Below are positions 1 through 10,500 of a stretch of 64,000 nucleotides of DNA, piece by piece. The translations under genes and the position numbers were made by a program. Location: positions 26,904,501 to 26,968,500 of the forward strand of contig NC_092672.1 in NCBI RefSeq assembly GCF_964355755.1, given 5' to 3'. How positions within the stretch are numbered: the first letter of the stretch is position 1; each line of letters opens with the position of its first letter. The notes beneath the pieces are model-generated. The model did not search any database. It had not been told where the DNA came from and was given only the letters and a program-made list of their open reading frames with translations. The stretch comes from Antedon mediterranea (taxonomy: Eukaryota > Echinodermata > Crinoidea > Comatulida > Antedonidae).

Positions 1-501
1 GTCTTGTTCACGATAACGCCACCACATTCGTCTCGTTTTGGTGTGAACATCTACATCATATATCCCAATGATCCCCAGCAACAGAAGATTCACCTTTGTA
101 GTTATCTTGTAGTTGCCAATTCAGGCAAACAAACTGACGTTTTACCAATACCCGATACCGATGTACACTGGGGAGAAACAAGAGCATTTGGTAATCTAGG
201 GTTGTCTTCTGTCAGCCATCCAGATCCTTTTGTCATCGTACAATCTGGTGATACACTTCGTATTGATCTTGGTGTAAGTCAACCTGTTTTTGCAAAACAT
301 GTACTTCATCACTATTCAGAAACCTTGGATTGTAGTGACCTTACCGCGTCTACGTATGGCCAGTCAACGAAGGGGAAAATAACGTTTCTGCTCCATCTAC
401 CCAAAAAGGGATATTATGTTTTCAAAATTTTAGGCTCAGATAATAATTCAACTGATTTTCCTATGACACTATGCTTTGTTTACCTTATCAAAAAGTGTTA
501 A
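1..501 (+). CDS. 3' end of a KY (kyphoscoliosis peptidase)/hillarin-like protein, partial
   Basis: The frame is open from base 1 (GTC TTG TTC) to a TAA at 499-501, giving about 166 C-terminal residues; the start lies outside the window. The visible protein reads as a repeated beta-sandwich region. One stretch has a cytosol-type strand followed by HWG and then LGLSSVSHPDP; near the end comes LHLPKKGYYVFKILGS. The order WG, LGL, SHP, then a 'lP+.GyY.l.i' strand resembles the C-terminal domains that follow the transglutaminase-like core in KY and hillarin proteins, which are cytoskeletal (Z-disc or cleavage-furrow) proteins. No catalytic Cys-His-Asp core is visible here, so the assignment rests on the C-terminal domain alone. 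Alternatively this is the last exon of another large beta-sandwich protein. No intron is needed within these 501 bases. Confidence 0.5.
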   Translation, partial: VLFTITPPHSSRFGVNIYIIYPNDPQQQKIHLCSYLVVANSGKQTDVLPIPDTDVHWGETRAFGNLGLSSVSHPDPFVIVQSGDTLRIDLGVSQPVFAKHVLHHYSETLDCSDLTASTYGQSTKGKITFLLHLPKKGYYVFKILGSDNNSTDFPMTLCFVYLIKKC

Positions 502-514
502 AAATTTATGTAAG

Positions 515-715
515 AATGTTGCGTGGCCGAGTGGTTTATGCCAGGGGTGCCACAAACCACAGCCATAAAATGGCAGAGATCCAAGACACGTACTCTTCAA
601 CCATATTTTTTTTTTGTGCTAGAAGTCTCCTCGGATAAGGACTTAAAACTTTAGGTCCAGTGTACACATCTGGCTCATGTGCACTTTAAAGAACCTATCA
701 TCGATGGTATCTCAA
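515..715 (+). mobile_element. tRNA(Ser/Leu)-headed SINE
   Basis: The segment begins with a polymerase III A-box-like run, GCGTGGCCGAGTGGTTTATG, typical of a class II (Ser/Leu) tRNA head. After a T-run it continues into CCTCGGATAAGGAC, GGTCCAGTGTACAC and GTGCAC-TTAAAGAA, which align loosely with a central block also seen near 13.85 kb and 51.15 kb. It lies just downstream of the stop of the partial gene. The B box is degenerate and no clear target duplication was found. Confidence 0.5.
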
Positions 716-1433
716 CACGAGTGTCCCAGGATAGGATATGAAAGTTGTTTTATGTGACATAATCCACTGCTCTTTGAGATAATTGTGTGTAGCTTGTTAT
801 AAATATGAATCATGAATGAATCTATTATGAATACCAATATTTTCACCAGCAATAGAAGGGGTAAGGTAAAGTCAAAACCTAAGCTAATGCTAACGGCCGT
901 GGTGCCCATCTCCATTTCCTTAGCGTTTGTGCCAGACTCCACTAAAATGTTTGTGGGGGGTACGCCACTCCTCCTGCACAAACAAGTCTGATTTACCTTC
1001 CCAGTACTTTTTACATACCGGTACCCAAGGGGTAATATAAGTACTAATTTTGTTTTGTGATATTGAATTTTTGTAATTAAGTTGTACGTAGTAAACTTCG
1101 TTCTAAGAGTGTGAGAGATAATTATTTTGCCTATTTCACAGGCAACTAGGAAATCCAAAATAATGCTACAGTGAATAATGTATGCAATAGTTTATTTAGA
1201 TCATACCATTTCATAATAGTGTATTCATAATAGGGTATTTATGAGGGTGATTATTATACATGCATTGTCTAGGTGTAAATCAATTGTGTTGCGTAGCACT
1301 GTGTAAATTATATATAAATCGTACTGTAAATTATAGAAACAGTGCTCATATTCGGAACATGATCTCATAATTGTGTCGAGCATAGCTCATTGGCGAAAGA
1401 TCCATATTTTTCAGTTGTATGAAAAAATGTCTC
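716..1433. other. Intergenic, nothing recognised
   Basis: The only long open frame, on the minus strand (712-1158), shows no recognisable protein family, no splice partners and no repeat signature beyond the edge of the preceding SINE. I treat it as chance. Confidence 0.5.
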
Positions 1434-1500
1434 TGGCGGGATTCGAAACCGCAACTTCTCGCTTACAGGGCAAGTATCCTACCACTAATCAGTAAGATGG
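1434..1500 (-). repeat. tRNA-like sequence (SINE head or tRNA relic)
   Basis: Read on the minus strand it has an A-box-like TGATTAGTGGTAGGATACTT, a five-base-pair anticodon-type stem CTTGC/GCGAG around a seven-base loop whose central triplet is TGT, and a B box GGTTTCGAATCC. The acceptor stem does not close, so a working tRNA is unlikely. Confidence 0.4.
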
Positions 1501-1741
1501 ATGGGTATGTAATGATGTCTACATCTCAGAAATCTTAATTATTGAATTGAAATAATAATAACCCTATAAAATGGTATGAACTATTGGCATTATTTCACAC
1601 ATACGTGTATATTGTTTATAAGAAATGTTTGAAATAACCTTGATTGACAGTGCAGTACTATTTAAAAATGATATTTATACGCTTTTTAAAATAGAGACAA
1701 TTTAATATAATGCAATTATTAATTTATACACTATTTGTTAA

Positions 1742-2088
1742 AGATGTATTGTCCCCCAAAAACATGAAAAATGAAGATTAATTAAATCAAACTTTGAATA
1801 GGTTATTTTGTAGTTTTAATAAAGTGAATCACTTCCGCAGAAAAAAAAAACGGAAAAAAATAATGTTTTTACTTATAAAATAACATGATAAATGGTTAAA
1901 TTCAACCAAAAATCCATTGGCTGGCAGCCAATTTGATCATTTTTTGCTTTAAATTCCAGTTTTTTCAGGAAAATAAATTTTTTTTTTGATCCAATTTTTG
2001 ATCAAAGTCAATAACTTTTATGTGACATTAAAATGGCATATTCAACAACAAAAATTGTAAAAATTATTTTCAGGGGGACAATACATCT
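1742..2088. mobile_element. MITE with TIR AGATGTATTGTCCCCC, TTAA family, copy 1
   Basis: The left end is AGATGTATTGTCCCCC and the right end its exact reverse complement, GGGGGACAATACATCT. TTAA precedes the left end (1738-1741); the right flank is ATGC, so that side of the target duplication seems mutated. Related copies lie at 19979-20236 (TTAA on both sides), about 55520-55786 (degraded) and 62035 onward (right end lost). A shared interior block reads GCCATTTTAATGTCACA or its complement. No transposase is encoded. Confidence 0.65.
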
Positions 2089-3173
2089 ATGCTATATGAA
2101 TCATACATATCCAATTTTACGATCTATCGGACAAGTTTGACTAGTTCATAAGCGAACAGGTAATGTGATGTGACACCGATCATTTTACTAATTTTTTTTT
2201 TGTTTTGTAGAGATTTCACCCATATTCATTTCTCTACTTTCCAAATATTTATACAGGTGTATATAACTTTTTCTTATACATAAATTATGACAATATGTTA
2301 TACTCTAAACATTATGTTTTTAGCATATATTTCACTTTCTTCTTACACAAACATAATTATATCTGTCTAATGGTAATATATTTGTGTACACATTAAATTA
2401 TGTATAAATATAACATACAAATATAATTCCTTTGTATGTAATTGTTTCAAAATAACTAAGTATTTAAACACTAATAGTTACAACCAAATGATTATAATTG
2501 TTAAATTAATAGCAATTTCTCACCAATAACTTGGACATAATATTATAATTATCAATATGTTATACTTTAAATACTATATTTATCGCATTTTTTACCATTT
2601 TCTTCTTACCAATTATATAATGCATTATGGTAGACTAATCGATCATTGTTGTGAAAAATTAATTAATTATATAATACAATGGTATAGGAACAAAATCATG
2701 TTATTTTAATGTATGTAATAAACTTTTTTATGCCAAATGATGAAGTTAATATTATGAATACTTTTTACATTTAAAATAGGCAATATGGAATAAATATCCT
2801 TAATTTTAATTACATCTTATAATAAAATTTCTGTGAATAACTGTGCAATTGTAAAATTGTGGAATAAAATACTGGTTCCCTGTACTATTGTGATCCTTTA
2901 TTGATAGATGGTCATCTTTTTTAGAAAATAAACGCCTCACTTTGAATAAAAACTCGAAACGCCCCATATATATTGGCTGGCGTATTTGTGCGGTTGATAT
3001 CTACTACAAATATCAATTATTAATACTTTTCCAATCAAAGAACACTTTTTTATTCGTTCCAATTTATTTCTGTTGGATCTTTGTCTCCTTTTGACATTAA
3101 AAGATAATTAATACATATTATAGATATAAAATAACTCCTCTGCGTTGAGAGGTAGATAACTAATATTACTATG
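2089..3173. other. AT-rich intergenic DNA
   Basis: Very AT-rich with many TAATTATAT-type runs. I saw no gene, RNA or bounded repeat. Confidence 0.5.
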
Positions 3174-3266
3174 AACACGTACGTACATATTAAATAAATA
3201 TTACGTACGTACGTATTAATCAACACGTGCGTTAATATTAACACGTTTAATATGTACGTACGTGTT
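3174..3266. repeat. Perfect 21-bp inverted repeat rich in ACGT
   Basis: Bases 3174-3194 are the exact reverse complement of 3246-3266, separated by about 51 bases that themselves carry ACGTACGTACGT and CACGTG. It could extrude as a cruciform. No transposon termini or target duplication are evident. Confidence 0.7.
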
Positions 3267-3289
3267 AATAGTATAGTACGTACTTACGT

Positions 3290-3390
3290 ATACCCTAGGG
3301 CTTGTAAACATTGGAATGAATTACCACACAACATATTGGACTTTGTTAACATTTCTCTTAAAAAACACTTCTGCAGATAATGGACAATGA
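3290..3390 (+). pseudogene. Possible LINE reverse-transcriptase C-terminal relic
   Basis: A plus-strand frame reads CKHWNELPHNILDFVNISL followed by KKHF and a stop. The pattern WN-x-LP, then about 13 residues, then F/L-K-K-x-L/F is the usual C-terminal tail of CR1/L2/Rex-type LINE reverse transcriptases. Only about 30 residues survive, so this is tentative. Confidence 0.35.
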
Positions 3391-3689
3391 AATCATTGTC
3401 TACAGTAGTGTGATGTAGTATTCCTGCTTTATTGGAGTATAATGATCCACAGGTCCAGATCCACATCAAAATGTAGGCGTCGCCATGTTCAGCCAATCAT
3501 CTGATATATCGATATGACGCTGCATTATTTCGGTGATTCCCCTAAATGAAATTCGAGGTCAGTAAAAAGAAATGTGTACTGGTAGTCACAGTGTATCAAG
3601 TTAAAAAGTCTCAAAACTCAGGTAACGTTTTTGTTCAAATACTGATTTACTACTCTAATAAATAGGACGGTTTAGCCATAATATGGAAG

Positions 3690-3900
3690 TAGGCATTTAT
3701 AATAGGCCTCTAGGAGGCCTAGGCCTAGGCCTAATAGATAGTAGGCCCTACCTTTCTTTACCTCTCTCCTATCCTACTACTAACTAGCCTAGCCCTCTAG
3801 CATAGTTTAGTAGGCTAAGAGCTAGAACAGGGAGTTGCAACTCCATGGCTAGACTTAGTTTGGAACTTGCTTGCCTAGCCTATACCACAAATTAGGTCCC
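3690..3900. repeat. AGGCCT/CCTAGG-rich low-complexity cluster
   Basis: Dense overlapping AGGCCTAGGCCTAGGCCTAA, TAGCCTAG and similar palindromic six-mers. Comparable clusters lie at 27990-28200, 30340-30480, 62480-62640 and at the right edge of the window. Confidence 0.6.
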
Positions 3901-3902
3901 TA

Positions 3903-5351
3903 TAAGCAGGCGGCGCTAATGCAGTTTCGTACCCACCCCTTAAAATTACTCAAAATGATTTCAATACTTCATCTAGCCTACTCACGAGTTGTCTACAGCA
4001 TTCAGCAAGCATAAAATGGTAAAATATCGATAATTTCTTATTTATAACTATTTTTAATCAATTAATAATTGAGCACCCTTCAGAAATCCATCGCCAGCTT
4101 AGCTTCGCGAAAATCATCGCTAGGCCTGCCGATGAAAGTACGGAGGCCTCATAGGGCATCGATCTATAGAGGACGCTGTTATATGATCATATTATGGCGA
4201 TAATAAAATATTTTTTACATGTTCCTCGTGAAACGGATTTTAAGTTTTTTTCATAAAGAAATATTTTGTGTTTAATTATGTTGAATTCTATTTATTTTGA
4301 ATGTTGTGTGTTATTGTCTTGTCAAATTATATTTTTTGTAAGGGTCCCTAATGATCAGCTTCGGCTGGATGGACCACCCTCATAAAATATTGTTGAAATA
4401 AATTAATGAATAGACATGAAATGATGTATTCAGTGTCAGCAGAAGTAAAATAAATTCTAGTAATTGATGGAAAACATTTTTATTATAATTATTATTGTAT
4501 TACTGTACATTACATTTCAATAAATTATATCTTTCTGTTTTTGTTGCATTTCCTATTTCCATGTATTTGAAGAGGTCTTTCATAGGTGAATAAAAAATGT
4601 TAATTAATAATAATATACTTCTATAAAATCTTAAAACAGGGAAACCCATTAGCGTTTCTAGTATAGCTAGTGATAACAAATACTAAAACAATTAATTCGT
4701 AATAGCTTGATTATTGTGTTATAACATTAACAATGTAACTCAGGAATGAAGTACTGTAATTCTTTTTATTCATTTCATTTATTTATTTGACCTAAACCAT
4801 AATGTAAAATAAACTAAAACAGAGGAAAATTGGTCAGTACTTATATCTTCAAGAGTCAGCAGTTCCATATTTATCTTCTTTTCTGTGTGAAATTCTACTA
4901 GTAAAATGAAAGAACAAATTAAAAACATAACATAATTATGATGATACCCACAATGATGAATACAGCAATTGTATAGTATTTCTTTTCTTTATTAAAAATA
5001 CGAAACGCATGTCGGAAATAATGAAAATTATAATTATTTGTTGCGTGCTTTAAACGTTAGTAACTACGCCCTCTATAGAACGCAACTGTTTACTCTATAG
5101 AGTTAATGTCCTGTGAGGCCTCCGTACTTTTATGGGCAGGCCTAGCGATGATTTTCGCGAAGCTAAGCTGGCGATGTATTTCCGAAGGGTGCTCAGTATT
5201 AATTGATTAAAAATAGTTTTAAATAAAAAATTATCGATTTTTTACACTTTTATGATTGCAGAATGTTGTAGACAACTCGTGAGTAGGTTGGATGAAGATT
5301 TTGAGTAATTTTAAGGGGTGGGTACGAAACTGCATTAGCGCCTAAGCAGGC
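3903..5351. mobile_element. Non-autonomous Mutator-like foldback element with 9-bp target duplication
   Basis: The element occupies 3912-5342 and is flanked by perfect direct repeats TAAGCAGGC at 3903-3911 and 5343-5351. Its ends are long terminal inverted repeats of about 270 bp (3912-4180 and 5075-5342), starting GGCGCTAATGCAGTTTCG and ending in the complement; the arms differ by scattered substitutions and small indels. The AT-rich middle has no coding potential. Long inverted arms, a terminal G and a 9-bp duplication are the hallmarks of MULE-derived elements. The superfamily call is inference because no transposase is present. Confidence 0.8.
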
Positions 5352-5402
5352 CTACTGGGCCTAACCTAGGAGGTATAGGTAGTAGCAGGCAGTTGTAACA
5401 CA

Positions 5403-6047
5403 ATTCCATGGGTCACAGTGCATTTCGGCCGCCAATCATTTCGGCCGCCAATCATTTCGGCCGCCGGTTATGGAACGACCAAATTCATGAAACTCCAAAA
5501 AGGACAAAATATGGCATGATCATTTCGGCCGCCAGGTATGGCGCGCCAAATTGAAATATCCAGAAATAACTGTACAGTATTACAGTGAAAAAAAAGTAAC
5601 TTTATCAAGTCTATGGAACGCCGCAGAGAACTATGGTCATTTAAACTAGAGATCAGTTGTGCAATGGGCTAAATACATTTTGTTTTTGAAGTTATTTAAA
5701 GTTATATTAGTTACCGTATTTTACCGTCTGAATATTTTGGTCAATGTTTATTTTTGCGTTTAATGTTTAATGTGCACGCTATACTGTAAATATCGCTGCT
5801 GTTTCTGGAATTGAAGACCGCCGATTCGGCTTAATACAGTATTTAGTAAAATATCAACATTTTAACACACATGGCGTGTCATACATATTCAAGAAATTTC
5901 GGCGGCCGAAATTAACAATACATATTTTGTCCTTTTTGGCGTTTCATGAATTTGGCAATTTCATAACCGGCGGCCGAAATGACTGGCGGCCGAAATGACT
6001 GGCGGCCGAAATGACTGGCGGCCGAAATGATCAGACACCATTCCATG
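5403..6047. mobile_element. Foldback element with TTTCGGCCGCC arrays, copy 1
   Basis: The element spans 5411-6039, flanked by ATTCCATG on both sides (5403-5410 and 6040-6047; the next base G also matches). The left end carries three tandem copies of ATTTCGGCCGCC plus another near 5521; the right end carries four inverted copies, GGCGGCCGAAATGACT, plus another near 5900. The two halves also mirror each other outside the motif (AATTCATGAAAC and a run containing AAAAAGGACAAAAT). Termini are GGTCACAG and CAGACACC. A close relative lies at 27093-27897. No transposase. Confidence 0.75.
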
Positions 6048-7029
6048 GTAGTAGTATACCTAGGCTACATCACTATAGGTAGGCTGGGCTTATTCTATAA
6101 TTAATATCTCCTTTTATAGTCTCTTTGGCCCCTCTTTGGTAAAAAAAAAGAAGATAAATCCCTTCTATAAAATTGTTCACAACAAAAATGTCTTGCTCTT
6201 GAGTTTCGCTCATTTATATACATTGTTTGTGTACAGTATTTGTATTCTATTATATTCTTTTGCCTGCATGTCAACTGCAATTAAAAATAATTGCAGTATA
6301 ATAGCAGCTGTGCCCTTTACAATGTTATCGGTTGTGTTTGAAATTGATCTCATTTATTATGTTGATTGATTATAAATAGTTTTTTATTTTTGATTGACAA
6401 TGACATTAAGCTTCTTGGTTTTTTATATGAAGAGCCATTAGTTATCCATTTGCATTTGATCATATCTATTGCCGTCAAGTTACCTGCCACTCAAAGAATA
6501 TTTATACTTCCCAATAAAATAGATTACTAAGTGCAAATGGAGATACATAGTAAGATCAAAAGTGTATCTACCAGCACTTCATAGTTCTTTTATTGCAACC
6601 AATATAATAAAAAGTGCAAATGATTACAAATGCGACCATCTGTCACCTGATCTGCCTACTGTTACAGCACTTAACATAAATATAACATTAACAAGGCATT
6701 TTTATTACAATACTGCCCAATACAAAAATACAAAAAAATGAATAATAATATAGTCAAAACTGTATCTACTAGCACTTCATAGATTTTTTTATTGCAACCA
6801 AATACCATCTGTCACCTAATGTGCCTACTGGTACAGCACTTAACAAAAATATAACAAAAACAAGGCATTTTATTACAATCCAATCAGTCTTTATTTTTAG
6901 CACAGACATTTTCAAGAACCTTTTCTTATCACCAGAACCAAAGTAGCCGAAAGTTCTTATATCATATTAACAACAGTATGTAAGTCTGGCAATAGCATAA
7001 TAAAGTTTAGCATTTTTTTTTACTCTACA
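6048..7029. other. Intergenic DNA with a two-copy direct repeat
   Basis: Two direct copies of an AT-rich unit, about 6556-6720 and 6752-6885, share ACTGTATCTACTAGCACTTC, CCATCTGTCACCTAAT and TACAGCACTTAACA. The rest up to the oxidase start shows no feature except TTTACTCTACAG at 7030, a plausible 3' splice site for an upstream untranslated exon that I could not locate. Confidence 0.5.
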
Positions 7030-7039
7030 GTGTTTCAGT

Positions 7040-7524
7040 ATGTCTAGGCCTACAGCTAAGGTTGCAATTGTAGGTGGGGGGATAAATGGCTTTAGTTGCG
7101 GGGTAAACATCCTTCAATCAATACCAAATACTGAAGTTACAATCTTAGCCGAAGTGCTTCCACCAAATACAACCGGAGACAATGCTGCAGGCTTGATATT
7201 TCCATTTGCAATTAATGAAACTAAGATGGAATCAGTTTTGTAAGTACTCCGTTTCTTTTCCAAAGTTATCTGTTAGAAAATGTGATATTTCTGTCGAAAA
7301 ATACATTTGTTTATTTTTATTCTAAAGGCAAATTACTGAAAAAATGACAGGGTTACAGTGAGTGTTTGTGCACTCTTTGTGTTCATAATTAGTGTACCAT
7401 GTCCCGCATACCTAGCTCAGCCTATATATTGTGCCAGTTCTGCGGTACATTTCATTTCGAAACCTGAGCTGCACTGACGAGATCTAATAAGATCGAAACA
7501 GTACTGTCTGCAGATTGGATATAT

Positions 7525-7568
<44 letters not shown>

Positions 7569-10500
7569 CATTCCTGATTAATTTTACTTTTATTTTAGAA
7601 AATGGGTTAAGGAGACGATTGCATTCTGCAATCAATTGTCATTGACAGGTGACGCAGCTGAAGCAGGAATTTTTCCACAATCGGGATTCTATGTTGTAGA
7701 TGATGATGATGTGAGTTAAACATTTTTGTCACAATGTCAAGCAAACTGCTTAGTTCTGAAATCTCTTGAATGCAATAGATTTTAACATTACAAACATATT
7801 TTTTGTGGCTGCGCAACAGCCAAAAATCACAAACAAATGGCCTTCTTCCATTTGTTTCGTCAAAACTACTGATTGGTTTTCTTTGGGGCACACATTAAAC
7901 TCTACATAATTTTATATTCTTTAAATCTAATCACAGTTTGAGCTCATAGTATTTTGAAGTTTCCACATACAAAAGTTTTTTGTAGAGTCGAGTCTGTAAA
8001 ATTTACAGCATGTAATACATGACTTGTCTTTTAAGGCAAGCGAGTGTGATCACTCACCTAACATACTCCTAAAATGCCCTTGAGGAGTGCGATTTACAAC
8101 ATGCTTAAATGTGGTTAACTTCTACACACCAAAATACAAACAGCATACCTACAGCACCCCTGAATGTATAGAGGAGTGCAATTTGTAGCACACCTATAAT
8201 TTTCAAAAGACACTTAGCCTGGTAATAGCTATTTTTCTTCAATTTTTTTACATATTATTTTTTGTCTTTAAAAATATATTTTCTTTACCCATTAATATCA
8301 TATAGGCTATAACAATTTTAAAGAATTACTTTTAAAGTATTTTATTTATTTTGTTTAATATTTATAGAATGCTTTGCAATATAAAGACATACTTCTTACT
8401 TTCGATGTTATAAGTGCAGAAAATATGAAAGTTATAATGCCGTCAATAAACAGGTGAGAAAAAGATATAAGATTACATTTAGATGAATAAATTAATGACT
8501 TTGATGAATTTCAACATTGTATTTCCACACCTCCAGACTGTTTTAATGAATGTGTTAAAAATCACTCTTCAGTCATCTGGTTCTCCGAGTAAAGAATAAC
8601 GTAAACAGCAATCAACAAGGAATTTATGTATACTATTATAATAAGATCACCATCACATTAAGGCCATCATGTGAAGTTCCTAGTGATATCTCATCCACAA
8701 GTAAGCTCACCGGGAAGTATTATTACATTCATAGGTTATAACCCCACTCTGAGTTTATAAGCCCACTGTGATTTAAAAGCCCATCTTGACGTACGGTCAC
8801 TCAGAGGTATTATACTTATTCTGAGGTAGTATAAGCCCTCCCAATTAGCAATTTGTGTGGAAGTACTAGTGTACAGTATGATGATCATAACACTTTTCTT
8901 TCATTAAATCACAGCAAAGCTGCTTTTGCAACCACATATGTTATGGAAGGAGAACCATTTCTAGCATGGCTCAAAAAAAGGTAAGTTACCAGTATTCAGT
9001 TGTGAGACTCGGTATAGATTATCTTGCAGTTAATTGTGCTTGTTTAGTTTAAACACAATATTAAACTAAGAAATAGTGCTACACTACCAAACTACCAAGG
9101 TGCAATACCTCTATTAGGTACCAAGGTATGGTACCACTATTAGGTACCAAGGTACGGTATATCACTGTTATGTACCGAGGTACAATATCACTATTAGGTA
9201 CTGAGGTATGGTACCAATATTAGGTACCAAGTTACAGCACTACTACTAGATACAGAAGTACAGTGGCTCTATTAGATACCAAGGTATGGTACCACTATCA
9301 GGTACTGAGGTACAGACGTACCACTATTAGTATTAGGTGCCAAGGTATGGTACCACAAATTAGGTACCATGTACTGTACAGTACCACTATTAGGTACCAA
9401 GGTACGGTACCACTATTAGTTAATAAAGTATGGTACCACTATTGCTAAGTACCAAACTATATTTCCATGCACTATTATGTGATTTACAGTCCATTGTTAA
9501 AAATTTTTTAACTCATGAAAACTCATTACTTATTATTTGAATTTATTACTTTTGCAGGTTTAGGAGATATGGCGGTAATGTACAACAAGTCAAAATTCAT
9601 TCACTTAGTGAGGTTAGTCTGAAATGTCACAATTAGTTAATTGTATTGATCTTGTTGATGATGATGCTATTGAAGGAGATATCTTTTTGAGAGGACATTT
9701 TCATGTGAAATAGTTTTAACATCAAGGCCGACTTGTATTTCAGGAGACCCCCCTATTAACGTGGCCACTTGGTTTGTTCATGAGGGTGTCCTTGTTGTAC
9801 TGTAATTAAATCTTAAAAATTGATTTGAACAAAATAATCTTGCACAATAATGTTATCTAAGGAGACTTTTACAATATTTGTTTTTAAATATCATTGCTGG
9901 TTTTATCAAACTACACATTTTAATATTTTTGCTTTAAACCCACTCAATTTGACTAAAAAAATTGTATTTTGCCAGTTCTTCAAAATCACTATGATTTTTT
10001 GTACTATTTATTGAAGCTTTCTAGTAAGTATGATGTAATTGTTAACTGCACCGGTATGGGTGCCAAAGAGTTGGTGCCAGATAATGAAGTGTTCCCTGTA
10101 CGAGGTCAAGTTATAAAGGTAAATTTACATATAATTTTATCATAATTTTACTTCTGCTGTGAGAATAGACCTATTTGTTGAAATTGTACCAAATACTCTC
10201 TATGTGTAGAGCACTTTCATGTTGGTGCATTAAACTTGCTGTTTTTTTTAACCTTAAATCTCATCCTAGCCACCAGCAAAAACTTGCAGGCTACTATCTG
10301 GAGGTCAGTGTTTGAGTTTCATCCAAAAATTACTTGTTCATTTTTTTGTAAATTGGTATAAAAAGATATTTAGTACAATTATGCTCCCTCAAAGTTACTC
10401 AATAGATGATGATGTTGTGTATGTTGTTTTTTTGTTGTTTTTTGGTGTAATATATGTTTTATTCTAAACCAATAGGTTAAAGCTCCCTTTATAAAACACT

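Noticed and set aside
1434-1500. A working tRNA gene on the minus strand
   Set aside because: The anticodon arm and B box are recognisable, but acceptor and T stems do not close properly.
9263-9448. Open frame within the GGTACC minisatellite
   Set aside because: A repeat artefact inside an intron.
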